Assembly (NCBI GenBank): GCA_911728435.2
Contig: OU452210.1
Coordinates: 3,720,001 to 3,784,000, forward strand
Source of the DNA: Apoderus coryli
Lineage: Eukaryota > Arthropoda > Insecta > Coleoptera > Attelabidae
DNA: 64,000 nucleotides
Reading direction: 5' to 3'
Part shown: piece by piece, positions 46,801 through 59,420 of the stretch
Layout of the letters: every line of letters starts with the position of its first letter
Numbering within the stretch: position 1 is the stretch's first letter
Position numbers and translations under genes: made by a program
The notes under the pieces: model-generated
The model's input: the letters and a program-made list of their open reading frames with translations, nothing else
Database searches by the model: none
Told to the model about the DNA's origin: nothing

Positions 46801-47290
46801 TAATTTTTGGAAATAGGGGTGATACGTCTTAATAACCAAAATCATATAGTATGACTTTTTATTTATTATAGTTCTTGCCAGAAATATAATAAATAAATAT
46901 TATTTACAAAATAATTAAAAATATTTTGATTGACAGAATATATAGGATCCTTTATTTTTTAAAATTTAATTTAGACTGTATAAAATACGACGATTTATTT
47001 AATACATTTGAACTTAGAGTCAATTTTTCAAAATACAGAGTGTCGTCTCGGCAATAACAGCAGGGATACATGTTGGAAGGTCGAAATGCAGCCTGGGGTT
47101 GTTCTTCGTTTAATCGAAGGGCACCTTGTATTCTGATCCATGACATTCCTTCGAATTTGTCATTAACTATAATTACAAATTTCATGTGCATTTACTATTG
47201 CAGTATTATTTCCACTATCGGTCATCTAACTATGAAGTTTATTAGACATAAAATTACAGAATAATAATGAAATAGCTTTTGTAATGTTCT
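43810..47290. other. LIX1 intron, AT-rich, no gene found
   Basis: A decayed hammerhead-like motif lies near 44115-44153 (GTGTTGGCGAAACGTGCATC). Near 45885-45960 a TCATAGCTTTATTTTTTGAT string looks like another LINE 3' end. At 47045-47190 (minus) the phrase FVIIVNDKFEGMSWIRIQGAL faintly resembles a BolA-like protein, but the frame has no other support. Confidence 0.4.
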
Positions 47291-47335
47291 AACCACTGAT
47301 GATGGAGCCTGGCTCTCCGAAACATGTTTGGGAGA
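47291..47335 (+). ncRNA. Hammerhead-like ribozyme motif
   Basis: CUGAUGA (47296-47302), a GC-rich stem UGGAGCC...GGCUCUCC with one bulge, GAAAC (47319-47323), then AUGUUUGG. Three pairs of stem I (CCA before the core, UGG after) are possible. The core bases are perfect and stem III is minimal. Confidence 0.45.
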
Positions 47336-47499
47336 TATAAGAATTTTAGAGTGATCATTTCGGGAGGTTGCTTTTCATTTCAAGAATAAATTTTAATTAA
47401 TTCATTTTCCTCGATGTGTGTTTCTCCTAGTATATTAAAATATTTTTACGCACTATCCGCATATAGCTTTTCTCTAACATTTAAGTAATTGAGTACTTT

Positions 47500-47640
47500 A
47501 ACACATACATTGGTAGAGCTTTCGCTTCGCATGCGGCAGGTTATGGGTTCGAATCCCAGCTTTGGCAATATTTTATTTTTTAATTATTTTAATAAAGTAG
47601 TTTGTTACGTTAGTAGTATTAAAATTCTGTTTTGTTACGC
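47500..47640 (+). mobile_element. tRNA-headed SINE in the LIX1 intron
   Basis: A-box-like TTGGTAGAGC (about 47510) and B box GGTTCGAATCC (47546-47556). The body TTTTAATAAAGTAGTTTGTTA matches the tail of the SINE at 28391-28555, so both belong to one family with different tRNA-like heads. Confidence 0.6.
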
Positions 47641-50600
47641 AGGTCTTATATTTTTGATTATATTATATCATGTCGGGAAAGTTTATTATAAACAAAGTGC
47701 TTTATTTTAAAAAAATCAATTAATTATCGATATTTACCTGTGCAGATCATATAACTCCATATTCATCTGATGAGTCTAATTAAAGGCACTAACTTTTAGA
47801 AAATAAAATAACAAAACGTTAAAAAAGTGTCATGACACGTTACACATCATATATGCAATTTCGGCGTGAGAAAATATTTATCGTGCGAATCCAAGACATC
47901 ACTAGAAGGCGGCAGCCTTTTGAAGTTACAACGAAAGCCAGTTTTTAAACCATTTAATGCAGCGAGTTACAGTTGAAACTAAATTTATTCCGAATTGGAA
48001 TGTTTTTTGCCGTCTAGAAATGTCTCGTTGCCGAACTGCACAGCGGACAAGGGCACTGTCCCCCTCTTGACCCCCTCTATTGCATTTGCTGATCATAAAA
48101 CAGTACCGACCAAGGTACATGGTACGAACATAGGCGCGGATATTTGGGGTCAAATATACAAATTATGTTTTATTATGTATTTCAGTAAGAATTATTCATA
48201 TATTAATTAAATATCATGTAAGATGGTATTCCTGATGTCTCAAATTGGTTGGCAAATGAAACTCACTTTGATGCTTCACGATCTGTCTAAAGGAGTGTCT
48301 TCTATAACACCATTAAAGACTCCATAATATAATGGCGGCCCTAGAATACAATATAGAGCTTGTCAATCTTCATTGAAGACACATGCATTTGTTATCGGCT
48401 TGTCCGACGTATGCCGGCTCCGTTTCTTGTGCTCAGGCCTGGAACATCAAATAATAAGCCTGACACAATTCTCCTTGAGAAGACGAAAAATACTGCTCTT
48501 CATTACGTTCTCGGCTTCCGCCAAGATATCAGTATATCATCTACAACAACTATAACCGATCGGCTCCTTTGACACCAGCTGGTGTCGGAGGCGGTAAGAA
48601 CGATGGGGAGCAGGCACAATTTATTTTCCTTTTACGAGCTGGGGGTGCAGATACAGAAACATGCAACATCTCTACAATGAGATAATAAATAATAATAAAG
48701 ACTTTATTGTAAAAAATTAGAAAAAGGGAAGTTGCAGTTAATACTTTCCAACATAATCCTAAATGTTAAACAAGTATAAAAAATAAAACAACAAATGCAG
48801 ATTGTGTGGTCGGAACGAATTTTGAACGCGTTGGCGCTACTGTACTGTGTTTTTGAGTTCTGGGATCTAAGTATGGTTAATTTTGAACGATCACTAGTGA
48901 AACGAAACGGTAACTCCTGAAGAGCACACGTGGTGAGAAGAAATTATACAAGACGCCGTCCAAATGACCAGATACAGCTATTCAGTAGACGGCCGCGAAT
49001 GTCTTTCACAATTTATCAACTGCTGTCGATTTTTTTTATAATAAACTGGATTTTCAACTTTAATATACCATATATTTCTAGCCCCCCTTGTAAACTGCTT
49101 GGTAGTGTAATGTAACTCTTTAATATAAAATAATACCGATTTTGTCACAAATTATATCCCGGTATAATTGATGCTTTAATGTAATTATTGTTACTTTGCC
49201 CGTGTTTAGATCAAGAATGTTATTGATTTTTTAATTGAGTTCATGGTAGAATAATATTTAAAATACCTAACTTAATATGTAGGTATGTTTTTCTTTATTA
49301 ATTTGAATACAAAAAATATTTGTAATTCATTCATTGAGTTGAGTTTGACCCCTTTATTGTTGTAAAACAGGTACGACCTTGATATTGAAAGGTACCTACA
49401 TAAAAGAAGAAGTTTTACTTATGATGCCATCGGTGTACACAGGAAATTCGCTTCAGCAGATTCCTAAACGATTATTTAGAGGGAGCTAGTAATCATAATA
49501 TTTATAAGTAAAGACTGTAACGAATATGCGTGGTATGGTTTTAATGTAACACAAAATTGATTCGAGTGTTGAAAGATACTTTATTTATTAATTTGATTGT
49601 GTACATTGATTTAAGTATAAATCAAGTGAAGATGTCCCGAGTCTTTTATTATTAAAGATGAAAATCCATTATTACATTCAATCATTCATCAATTTATACT
49701 GCTTGTATTCATATGTAAAACTGATATGTATTATATAAGCACTTATAATAACAGTCTAATCTAAAAATCAGGCACGAACTAAAATTTAATAACATCATTA
49801 TCTAATCGCCATATGCACCGTTTCCACGCTACTTTAAATAGTTTTTCGTTAAGAAAAAAATAATTGACGCAAAAATTTTGTAAATTTTTGAAAATAAATG
49901 TTTTAAAATATTAATAGATAACACAAATAAAAAAGTACAAAATCACTAAAAATAATATAAAGGAAAATCCAGAAATTTAAAACAAATTTCATCTGTGCAA
50001 AATCAAAGCTCCTCGTTATTAAATGTGGAATAATTTAATTAAAGTTTTTCATGAAGATGTTTCGAAAATGTAATATGTTCTTACCTTACTTGAACAATTT
50101 GAATTAATAAAATCAATAAACATTAAGATATCAAAATAAAAGCCAATACCTAAAACTAGTAAAGTGATTTCAGTTTAACCATTTTAAATATTATTGTTTC
50201 TATGACCACAAGCCAAAATTGTTTGACAATTCATTTTTGTTTTGGTTTGTGATTGTCTGGTATTTAGTTTCTTCTTATGAGACTTCTTAAATAAATTTCA
50301 AAATTGTTGCAAATATGTATGAATATCAAATTTATGGCATAGCCCAATTATTCCTTCTTTTTGATGTAATGTTAGGAGGAATTCTAAATGCTAAAGTTTA
50401 TTCATTTTACTTAGTATTCCAGATAATTGGTCTAGAAGTGTATTATGTAAATACTATATAATGAGTAATTAGTATACTTTAATTAAATAGCCATTGTATT
50501 CGATAAATTCATAACATAATTAAGTTGAACCAAAAATAGGAGGTGTTGTTTTACATAAAATTAATAACAAACGAGAAATTATAATTAAAAATTCGATTTT

Positions 50601-51320
50601 TCATTTTTTGTCAATTTACAGTGTGTTCAAAAACAAATGTGAAAAAGTTAACTGTTTTAGGGAGATATCGGGTCTTATGTTATGATTTGGACTATATTGT
50701 GGGTTGATAAAATATTAAATAATTCGCTAATAGAGAGTCAATTACACACGTTATGATTTTGGAAAATAGGATTAATTTTGAACGAGTTGATCAACTCATT
50801 GAAATTGGTACATATAGAAAGATGAATAAAAATCCGTTGGCAAAAATGGCGACACAAGTAAAAGGATCTTATATACAAATAATTGTAAAAACCTTATGAT
50901 ACTGCTAATCAAAAACGTAATTTGCAAATTTCTAATCCAACGGCTTCTAAATTATATCGTATCGTATATTATTTACCTAATTGCATCCGCTATTTCATCT
51001 CCGACCTTACCGAATCTTTTTCTGTTCAATATTCTTATGATTGAATTTGGTATGTGGGCGACGTGTTTGCTGTTTTTGATACAAGTGTTACCACAATTGA
51101 CAACTCTGTTTATCATACAAACTTAACAATAATTGTTTTACATCTATTAATTTTATGTGCGAATTAGAAAAAATAAACTTCCTTTCTTAGGTACGTTTGT
51201 TATTAGAAACAGTGAACCCTAATGAGAGTTTGGCATGTATAGAAAAAATACTAACACACATAGATAGGTTTATAATGCTACAATTTTCCGGGAAACTCAA
51301 AAGAGTTTCACATTTATTTC
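47641..51320. other. LIX1 intron, mostly unassigned
   Basis: A LINE 3' remnant on the minus strand begins near 48684 (AATAATAATAAAGACTTTAT), similar to the 3' end at 9257. 47870-48180 and 48340-48620 are less AT-rich and may be transposon pieces, but no protein family was recognised. Confidence 0.4.
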
Positions 51321-51604
51321 TGTTGGAAAACTCAACACACTGTGGTTGATTTACCATGTTATAATACTTGGCACATGTCTATTATTATTAATAATATAAG
51401 TTTTGAAGTTGTCAAAAATATAGAAATGAAATTGTAGTTTTTGTCAATTAGAATAAAAGTGTTTCTTTAAACTAAACTACCAAAATAAATATCTTTATTT
51501 ATTCAGTTTATCAACATAAACTAACAGGGTTATGGGCCCAGAATAATTTGCTGTGATTTTAAGTGGTATAATTATTATAAACTTAAATTTAAAGAAGACA
51601 GAAA

Positions 51605-52837
51605 ATGTCCAGTCAATCTGCATACAGGATGGAAAAATTAGTAGGTAATAAAAATTATGCAACCTGGAAATATGCAATGAAGATGCTTCTCATTAAAGAA
51701 AAATTGTGGAAAGCTATTGAGGAACCACAGGTAGATACAGAAATTGATCAACAAGCATTAGCAACTATAGTTTTGAATATTTCTCCAAACATTTATGTTA
51801 GAACTAGAAGTGCTACCTCAGCCAAAGAAGCATGGCAAAAATTGGAAAATGCATTCGAAAGTCGAGGTTTGAGAAGGCAAATTATTTTGGATAGGCAGCT
51901 TTACTCTACAAAATTTAACGATTTTAACAAAATGGAAAGTTATATTAATAAAATGCTTGAAATTCAAAATGAACTTAAAGGTGTTGGTCGAGAAGTTACT
52001 GATGAATATATGGCTTTTAAATTATTAGCAAATTTACCTGAAGAATACGATTCATTAGTTATCGCAATGGAAAACAGCTGCAAAAATTTACAGTTGGACG
52101 ATGTCATTACAAACTTATTGCAAGAAGAATCAAGAAGAATTGAAAATACATCTTAAGGTGAATCAGCATTAGTTTCAAAACAAAATTTCCAGAACAAATT
52201 TTATAAAAAATCAAATTCAAACATAACGAATCAAGGCGAGAGGAAGAAGAATAACGTAGAATGTTACATTTGTAAGAAAATTGGACACATTTCGAAGAAT
52301 TGTCGATATAGAAAATCAAATGTTGAAGAAAAATCAAAAAAATCTATATCCCAACATGGACTATTTGCTCACGAAGAAAATGATAATTGTTACGATAGAA
52401 ATTGGTACTTGGATTCTGGCGCAACCTGTCATATGAGTCCACAAAAATCAATTTTTAAAGAAATTAAAGAGACTACAAACAAATTTAACATAGAAACTGT
52501 AAATGGCGAACGAATTTCACCACAAGGTATGGGCGATATTGCTTTAAATATAAATTTGTACGGTGAAAATACAGAAATTGACCTTAAAAATGTTTACTAT
52601 TTACCAGAGTTAAAAATGAATTTGTTATCTGTTAGTCAAATAACCGGTAAGGGCAATGAAATTTTATTCAATGAAAAACAATTTACAATCAGAAGTCAAA
52701 TGACAAAAGAAATTATTGCGAAAGGTTCAAAAACTGCAGATGGGTTATACATGCTTGATTTGGTTAAGAATAGAGCGTGGATTACGAAAAATTTTTTTCA
52801 AATTACGATCTTTGGCATAGAAGATTTGCCCACATAA
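51605..52837 (+). pseudogene. copia gag and protease region, one internal stop
   Basis: The gag part (51605-52153) is of the UBN2/copia type, with NYATWKYAMKMLL and LPEEYDSLV. A TAA stops it at 52154. The same frame then continues with the zinc knuckle CYICKKIGHISKNC (about 52264-52305) and the aspartic protease start WYLDSGATCHM, with the catalytic DSG. At 52784-52790 a run of T breaks the frame relative to the integrase part. The element is thus probably unable to make its full polyprotein, although each break is a single lesion. Confidence 0.85.
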
Positions 52838-55512
52838 GTGAATCCGGTATGAAAAAGTTACAAACATTAGTAACTGGTTTTCCTCAAAATTTATCACAAC
52901 CCAACAAAATTTGTGAGAATTGTGTAATGGGAAAACATTGTAGAACGAATTTTAGCAAGAATAAAGGAAAAAGAGCTAACGAAATATTAGAATTAATACA
53001 TTCTGATTTATGCGGTCCAATGGATACTGAATCTCTTGGAGGTGCAAAATATTTTATAACTTTTATTGATGATAAATCGCGAAAGACATTTGTATATTTT
53101 ATTCGTCAAAAATCTGAGGTTTTAAATGTTTTTAAAGATTTTAAAAATATGGTTGAAAATCAAGTTGGAAAGAAAATTAAACAACTAAGAAGCGATAATG
53201 GAAAAGAATACGTGAACAAAATGATGGAAAACTATCTAAAATCAAATGGGATTATTCACCAATTATCAGCTCCGTATACTCCGGAACAGAATGGTGTTGC
53301 AGAACGCTCTAATCGAACCATTATGGAAAAAGTACGAAGTATGATGAATGATGCGAGCCTTGAAAAGAAATTTTGGGCTGAAGCAGTAAATACGTCAGTA
53401 TATTTAAAGAATAGATCAGCTACAGTCGCTTTAGAAAATATGACTCCTGAGGAAGCTTGGTCAGGCAGAAAACCGTATGTGGGATATTTGAGAGTATTTG
53501 GTTGTAAAGCTTTTGCACAGATACCTAATGTAAAAAGAAGAAAATTAGATAAAAAATCTATGGAATGTATTTTCTTAGGATATGAAGAGAATTCAAAATC
53601 TTTTCGATTGTATGATATTAACAAAAATCGTGTGATAATTTCGGCAAATGTAATTTTTGAAGAAAGTGAATTTTTCACGAATAACAAAATATATCAAAAC
53701 CCAGAAGAAAATGAAATAATAATAAGTTATACTACAGAAGATAGACCAGCAAGTGCGCAAAAGAATAATGAAGTAATTAGAGAACAAGAAAGTTATACTA
53801 CTGAAGATAGACCAGTAAGTGCAGAAAAGAATAATGAAGCAGAAATTAGAGAACAAGAAGTTGATGAAGAACCAAAAAGAAATAGAAGAAAACCTGGATA
53901 TCTGCATGATTTTGTTTGTTTGGCGAAAGAAAAGAATTATTCAGACCCAGAAAATCTAGAAGATGCGTTGACAAGAGAAGATTCAGAAAAATGGAAAGAA
54001 GCTATAAGCGATGAAATACAGTCACATGTTAAAAATAATACATGGACAATTGTTGATAAAATACCACAGGGAAGAAATCACGTAAAAAGTAAATGGGTAT
54101 TTAAAATAAAAAATGGTGCTGATGGAAAATTAGAAAAATATAAAGCCAGGTTAGTTGCCAAAGGCTATAACCAACAAGAGGGTATTGATTATAACGAGAT
54201 ATTTTCACCAGTTGTTAAACAAAATACAATAAAAGCGATGCTAGCCATTGCAGTAGAATTAAATTTGAAAATCGAGTTAATGGATGTAGTAACAGCTTAT
54301 TTGAATTCAGATCTAGAAGAAGAGATTTATATGGAATTACCAAAATTGGATATGACCGAAAATATTAAAACATATTGTAAATTAAATAAAGCAATATATG
54401 GGTTAAAACAGTCTGGTAGAGCATGGAATAAGAAATTACACAGTGAGCTAATTAAAAATAAATTAACTCAATCGAAAGTAGATTCATGCTTATATTATAA
54501 ATTGGAAAAAGACGAAATTCTTTTCGTTACTGTTTACGTTGATGATTTGTTAATATTTTTAAATAATAAACAGAAATTAAAAATGTTCAAAGATAAGTTA
54601 AAAACCACATTTAAAATGAAAGATTTGGGACCTGTAAATCAATGTTTGGGTATCAGAATTGAAAGAAATCGTGCAGAAGGACAATTATCTTTAGACCAAG
54701 AGATGTATACAAAATCAATTTTGAAGCAATTTAATATGGAAAACTGTCATCCGGTTACAACACCAATATTAAGTAGCACAAAACTAACTAAAAATATGGA
54801 ACCTAAAACACAAGAAGAAATTAATAAAATGAAGGACGTGCCTTACAGAGAAGCTGTTGGAAAATTAATATATTTATCCCAATGGACAAGGCCAGATATA
54901 AGTCATGCAGTAAGTGTTGTTAGCAAATTTAACAACAATCCGGGCAAACCACATTGGGAGGCAGTAAAGAGAATTTTGCGATATTTGAAGGGGACTGTAA
55001 ATAAAAAACTTGTTTACAAGAAAAGTGAAAACGATGAAAAAGTAATCGCTGGATATTGCGATTCGGACTGGCGAAGTGATGTGGACGATAGAAAATCATA
55101 TGCTGCATATATGTTCAAATTGGGAAATTCATTAATTTCGTGGAATTGCAAGAAACAGCAAACAGTTGCTTTATCCACCACAGAGGCAGAGTACATGGCA
55201 CTCAGTCACGGAATAAAGGAAGCAATTTGGTTACAACAATTATTTAATGAACTTAATATAAAAGAAATACAAACAAAGACCATACCAATGTTTTGCGACA
55301 ATAAAGGAGCAATTGATTTATCTCTATATAGCGTCTACCATGGCAGGACCAAACACATAGACATTCGTCATCATTTTATAAGAGAAACCATTGAGGCTGG
55401 AACAATATCCATGCATCAAATTAGCACAGATCAAATGATTGCTGATGTTCTAACGAAGCCAGTGTCAGGAAAGAAGTTTCAAGAATGTTTTAATTATTTT
55501 GGTTTATATTAA
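52777..55512 (+). CDS. copia integrase, reverse transcriptase and RNase H region
   Basis: One open frame of 911 codons. Domains in order: integrase zinc part (LWHRRFAHIS ... CENCVMGKH), integrase core with LIHSDLCGPM, FIDDKSR and the APYTPEQNGVAERSNRT block, a low-complexity link with two copies of a SYTTEDRP repeat (about residues 315-350), the reverse transcriptase (KARLVAKGYNQQEGIDY, FSPVV, VYVDDLLIF), and RNase H (GYCDSDWRSD, STTEAEYMAL, CDNKGAI, TKHIDIRHHF). These are the Ty1/copia order (integrase before reverse transcriptase). The first codons of this frame overlap the upstream frame at the T run. No stop is present after that. Confidence 0.9.
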   Translation: MDYEKFFSNYDLWHRRFAHISESGMKKLQTLVTGFPQNLSQPNKICENCVMGKHCRTNFSKNKGKRANEILELIHSDLCGPMDTESLGGAKYFITFIDDKSRKTFVYFIRQKSEVLNVFKDFKNMVENQVGKKIKQLRSDNGKEYVNKMMENYLKSNGIIHQLSAPYTPEQNGVAERSNRTIMEKVRSMMNDASLEKKFWAEAVNTSVYLKNRSATVALENMTPEEAWSGRKPYVGYLRVFGCKAFAQIPNVKRRKLDKKSMECIFLGYEENSKSFRLYDINKNRVIISANVIFEESEFFTNNKIYQNPEENEIIISYTTEDRPASAQKNNEVIREQESYTTEDRPVSAEKNNEAEIREQEVDEEPKRNRRKPGYLHDFVCLAKEKNYSDPENLEDALTREDSEKWKEAISDEIQSHVKNNTWTIVDKIPQGRNHVKSKWVFKIKNGADGKLEKYKARLVAKGYNQQEGIDYNEIFSPVVKQNTIKAMLAIAVELNLKIELMDVVTAYLNSDLEEEIYMELPKLDMTENIKTYCKLNKAIYGLKQSGRAWNKKLHSELIKNKLTQSKVDSCLYYKLEKDEILFVTVYVDDLLIFLNNKQKLKMFKDKLKTTFKMKDLGPVNQCLGIRIERNRAEGQLSLDQEMYTKSILKQFNMENCHPVTTPILSSTKLTKNMEPKTQEEINKMKDVPYREAVGKLIYLSQWTRPDISHAVSVVSKFNNNPGKPHWEAVKRILRYLKGTVNKKLVYKKSENDEKVIAGYCDSDWRSDVDDRKSYAAYMFKLGNSLISWNCKKQQTVALSTTEAEYMALSHGIKEAIWLQQLFNELNIKEIQTKTIPMFCDNKGAIDLSLYSVYHGRTKHIDIRHHFIRETIEAGTISMHQISTDQMIADVLTKPVSGKKFQECFNYFGLY

Positions 55513-55752
55513 TGATATAGAAATATGCCAAGTAGGTGGTGTGTTGGAAAACTCAACACACTCTGGTTGATTTACCATGTTATAATAATTGGCACATGTC
55601 TATTATTATTAATAATATAAGTTTTGAAGTTGTCAAAAATATAGAAATGAAATTGTAGTTTTTGTCAATTAGAATAAAAGTGTTTCTTTAAACTAAACTA
55701 CCAAAATAAATATCTTTATTTATTCAGTTTATCAACATAAACTAACAATTTC

Positions 55753-57140
55753 ATTACCATATTTTTCAAAATATTTTCATGGTGTAATAAAATTTGTTGA
55801 GATATTGATTTTAAAACTTTTCAAATCCGGTTTAAAACTAGGTTAGGTAATCCAAAGATAAAATTGAAAAGACTGAAAGATCTGGCATATATAAAGTTTG
55901 GGTACCGCAAGGGACCAATAGTTTTTATATTTGAAAGAGCTGTTAAAAACAATAATAAATTTAAAGGCGATTAATCTTCTTTTTCTCACGACATTATTAC
56001 ACAAGATGCTTTAAAATAAAATTAAGTGCGAAGGGCAACATATAAAGAATAATTTGAGCACGAAACGTTTAACAATAAATTTCCCAATTCGAAGTAAACG
56101 ACGACTACTATGTTGGAGTTAATAGATATTTAAAATGAAACGTAGATGTTAAAATATTAATTAAAATTAATGTTATTTAATATTAAATTCAAATAATGTT
56201 ATTTAATATCAAATTAAAATAAGGTTAGGCAAAGAGTACATGTGTCACAGGTAATGAATCAGGTTTATATTGAGAATCAGCTTCTTAATGTTAGTCAGGC
56301 ATACTGTTTTAGGATTCTACTTATTCAACACAGGAACAGGCATTAATTAACAAATGCAGAACAGCAATATTATACAAGAAGTGCACTTAGAACGAAAGGT
56401 CGCAAAAAGGCAGTTTGGTTTCCTCTCATCTCCGTTAGGTATAGGAATATAATATAAACTAAAAATGTCGGTCTATAAATGATCTTTTTACTATAATATA
56501 CATTAAATTTGGTTAGTTATAAACAAGATATTTACAAGGGTGCGTATGTGTGCTAGAAATATAAATAATTGAATGATTTGACAAATAATTATTATTGTTG
56601 TGCCTTTTGTTATATTAAATAAATCATTACCATACATATTTTGTATTAAATCCTTTAAGACCTGGACTTGTTGATTGATTAAATTTAATTATTTAAATAT
56701 TATTGTTACACTTCTTACCAATTTTTGGATGCTTGATATATTTTAAATAGTTATCTGTTAGTTTTACCTGAATGTAAAAAGCCAGTATAATATATAAAAA
56801 TATCTTCTTTTTAACCATTTAAATATGTGAAAATTCAATTAAAATGGTAATTAAAAGGAGCTTGAAAAGCACGGTGAATTATGAATGATAAAATTGACAT
56901 TCCTTGTGACTTTAATTGAGTTTACTCTAATTTATTTTAATATGGTTAAACAGAAAAAAATATTCAAAATTTATACGATATATGAATCATGGTACCCTTT
57001 TTTAAATTTACGCAAGACTACCATCTAACCTATTAAAATACAAACAAAAATCTTTTCTCCAACAAATTCGTAAGAAAAATATTTATATAAAAGGAGTTAA
57101 ATTTACTACATCATTATTTATATTTCAGAATTCAATAATA
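55753..57140. other. AT-rich intron or intergenic DNA, nothing recognised
   Basis: No frame with conserved words was found on either strand and no repeat family could be named. Confidence 0.4.
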
Positions 57141-57171
57141 CTGATGATGGGCACGTCAATATTCTTGAAAC
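57141..57171 (+). ncRNA. Weak hammerhead-like core
   Basis: CTGATGA (57141-57147) and GAAAC (57167-57171) at hammerhead spacing. The stem II sequence pairs poorly and stem I does not pair, so it is probably a relic. Confidence 0.25.
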
Positions 57172-58109
57172 ATGTAGGTATGGTTAGCAAAAATGTTTCA
57201 ATATTAAATTTGATTGGTGTTACCTAATTACATTAAAATTATTATACATAATTATTATTAATATTATTAAAGATATTGGTGGAATTAGAGTTTGGTTTAA
57301 ATTTAATTGTACCACACTAAAAAGATTTCAGGTTTTATTATTATTATTAAAAAAATTTTAATATCCTACAACTAGTAAAAACTAAATCACAATTTCATTG
57401 TCGTTCTTATTAGGAAGGTCAGGGACTGGAAATGAAATGAATATATTATTCAGGAAAACGTAGAGTACAGTACAGAAAATATAATAATATTTAAAGAAAT
57501 ACGTGACAGAGTAAATTTAGAATCCAGAGAATATATTCAAACAAATGAAATTTAAAACTATATATGTTTCGCGGGTTTAAGCTTTTATCATGGTTGTATG
57601 TGTACATAAACTGCTTGTTGTTAACGTAATATGTTCGAAATTATAAAACTTCCTAAATACAGTCGAAAGATATTCATTGTTTTGTTCGATCCTCAAAATA
57701 TTAAAAATTATTATATAATTTAATTAAATTTCTAATAAAACAATATTTTATTCTGGGAATATTATTAGTCTCTAATTTCCTCTTTTTTATTTGAATAAGA
57801 CAATCAATTCGAAATGTGAGTCAAATTGAATCTGTTGGACGGACCTAGGTCAATTTAGCAGTTACTTGATAGCTTGTTAGTTAGCTTTGCTATATCAGGG
57901 TTATATATTTATAAATTATGCCAAAAGTTTTAATAATATACTGGAATATTTACAAATTATTTCTCAAAGTATCAATTATCGAAACAAAACAAACGAAAAT
58001 AACTGCTACTCCTTGTGTCTTGATTGATATCAGTTTTAATAATTAATTAAAAATATAAAAAATAAGGCCAATTAATTAAAGTTACGGACCTAAATAAAAA
58101 ACAACTCAC
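57172..58109. other. AT-rich DNA, no gene seen
   Basis: Nothing recognisable beyond AT-rich sequence and short ATT runs. Confidence 0.4.
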
Positions 58110-58323
58110 CTCTAAAACCAACATCATCATACAGCTGAAGCATTGGCGCAGATGCTGCGCAACTCCATTGAGGATCAGGATATACCATCATATTATCTGG
58201 TCGATTGGCGGCGGTAGTTGTGGCAGCTGTAGCAGGGGTCTGCGTGACCCCGGCCTCATCTGAGTCCGGCGGTTCAAGGATGTGCCGCGAAACCAAATCG
58301 CGGCTAGCACATGCACTTCGCAT
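58110..58323 (-). CDS. Candidate first coding exon (possibly of LIX1/lowfat)
   Basis: A frame from ATG 58323, the first after an in-frame TAG, encodes 71 residues and then meets AGAG|GTGAGT, a good donor at 58109. The sequence is Thr/Ala-rich in the middle and ends YPDPQWSCAASAPMLQLYDDVGFRG. Codon choice and a GC content above the surroundings suggest a true exon. The only gene on this strand that lacks its N-terminus is LIX1 at 37488-38959, so I propose it as exon 1 of that gene, with a 19-kb intron. An intervening exon would still be needed for the usual LIX1 segment before NVVEAL, and I could not find one. It could also belong to another gene. Confidence 0.4.
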
Positions 58324-58950
58324 CAATGAGCTTAAACACTACTGCGACTGCGATGGTCGTCGGCTAAAGATAATACAAGAGGATGGATGCTGTTGCCAAT
58401 ATGTAGGGATATATCGATCACACTTAAATCGATACTTATATTTTTTATTATGTGTTATGTCGGTAGAAAGTATTATTTTTCATTAATTAAAATGTAGACC
58501 ACGCATTTTGTCGACAGCTTTTGATATATGAAGTTATAATTTTGTGGGGACACTCATTTAGGATTATTTAATGATTTTATTAAAGTTAAACACTTTTTGT
58601 AAACTGTAACCTATAACTATCGACTTAGATCTGTTTGCAACATTTCATACATGTTATTTTTTAAATCACCATTTATTTTATAGTTGCGGTAAGAAATATT
58701 TTGTTGTTAGAGAAGAGATATTTTATTAATTCATATGTGAAAATTAATGTACTTGTTATGTATTTAGTGTATGTGGTTTGAATAAGCATCAGCTTAATAT
58801 GTTTATTTAGTAGTTTAAATTGGTTTTGAAACATAAGTATCGATAGGGTGTTAGTTTGATTTACTTGTATCGAATCATCCTTACGAATGCGCGCACGTTG
58901 TTGCATCCCAATAAATGTTGATGTGGTGGCCGGGGCCACTGTATGCCACC
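58324..58950. other. Upstream of the candidate exon, no gene seen
   Basis: On the minus strand, TTGTATTATCTTTAG ending at about 58366 could act as a splice acceptor, so the exon may have an upstream leader exon. Confidence 0.3.
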
Positions 58951-59420
58951 GATTTGCACTGTAGTACGGTACTGACTACCAGTCGGTGGCAAATAATGAT
59001 GATAATAATGATGAAGAGGTCACCAATCACCATCGACCGGTTGTTTTAAAACAAACTGGCTGTATAAAATTTTGCAGACGGGGTTAGGTGTCAGTGGCAC
59101 GAATTCGTCATCGAACAGCAGTCAGCGACCCCAATCACGATGTGTTTGTCTTTAAAGGCACCGGTTTCGTTCACGGATCCGACGGTACCGCCTGGGATGC
59201 ACAACAACTGCACTACCGAGTTACAAACCCACAACGCAGCCAGCTGACAACTGGTGGTTGCGGTCCTTCTTAGTTCACGCGGTTGTTCTTCACCTCTTCT
59301 TGTCTCGAAGTCTGCCGGCCAAATGCCGATTGCCGATTTGCTTGTGGCACACAGCAGACTAGACACACATACAAACGACACACTCACTCTAGTACTTGCT
59401 TAGGTACTATTTTACATTGC
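58951..59420 (-). promoter_or_regulatory. GC-richer block, possible promoter or 5' UTR
   Basis: This 470-bp block has clearly more G, C and CpG than its AT-rich surroundings. Open frames on both strands overlap without any conserved words, which fits non-coding leader or promoter DNA. Its place upstream of the minus-strand exon at 58110-58323 suggests a start region for that gene. Confidence 0.35.

Larger units (their letters stand above)
51321..55747 (+). mobile_element. Full-length copia LTR retrotransposon
   Basis: 5' LTR 51321-51526 and 3' LTR 55542-55747, both 206 bp, start TGTTGG and end ACA. They differ at only two positions I can see. The target duplication atttc is exact (51316-51320 and 55748-55752). 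Right after the 5' LTR, GGTTATGGGCCCAG is the classical copia primer-binding site for a fragment of initiator tRNA-Met. A purine-rich AAGTAGGTGGTG stands before the 3' LTR. The element is in the LIX1 intron, antisense to that gene. Confidence 0.93.

Noticed and set aside
47926..48572. Overlapping frames of 60-75 codons
   Set aside because: They conflict on both strands and give no recognisable domain or splice context.
59088..59387. Protein-coding gene on either strand in the GC-richer block
   Set aside because: The frames on both strands are open mainly because of base composition and show no conserved words; a promoter or 5' UTR explains it better.
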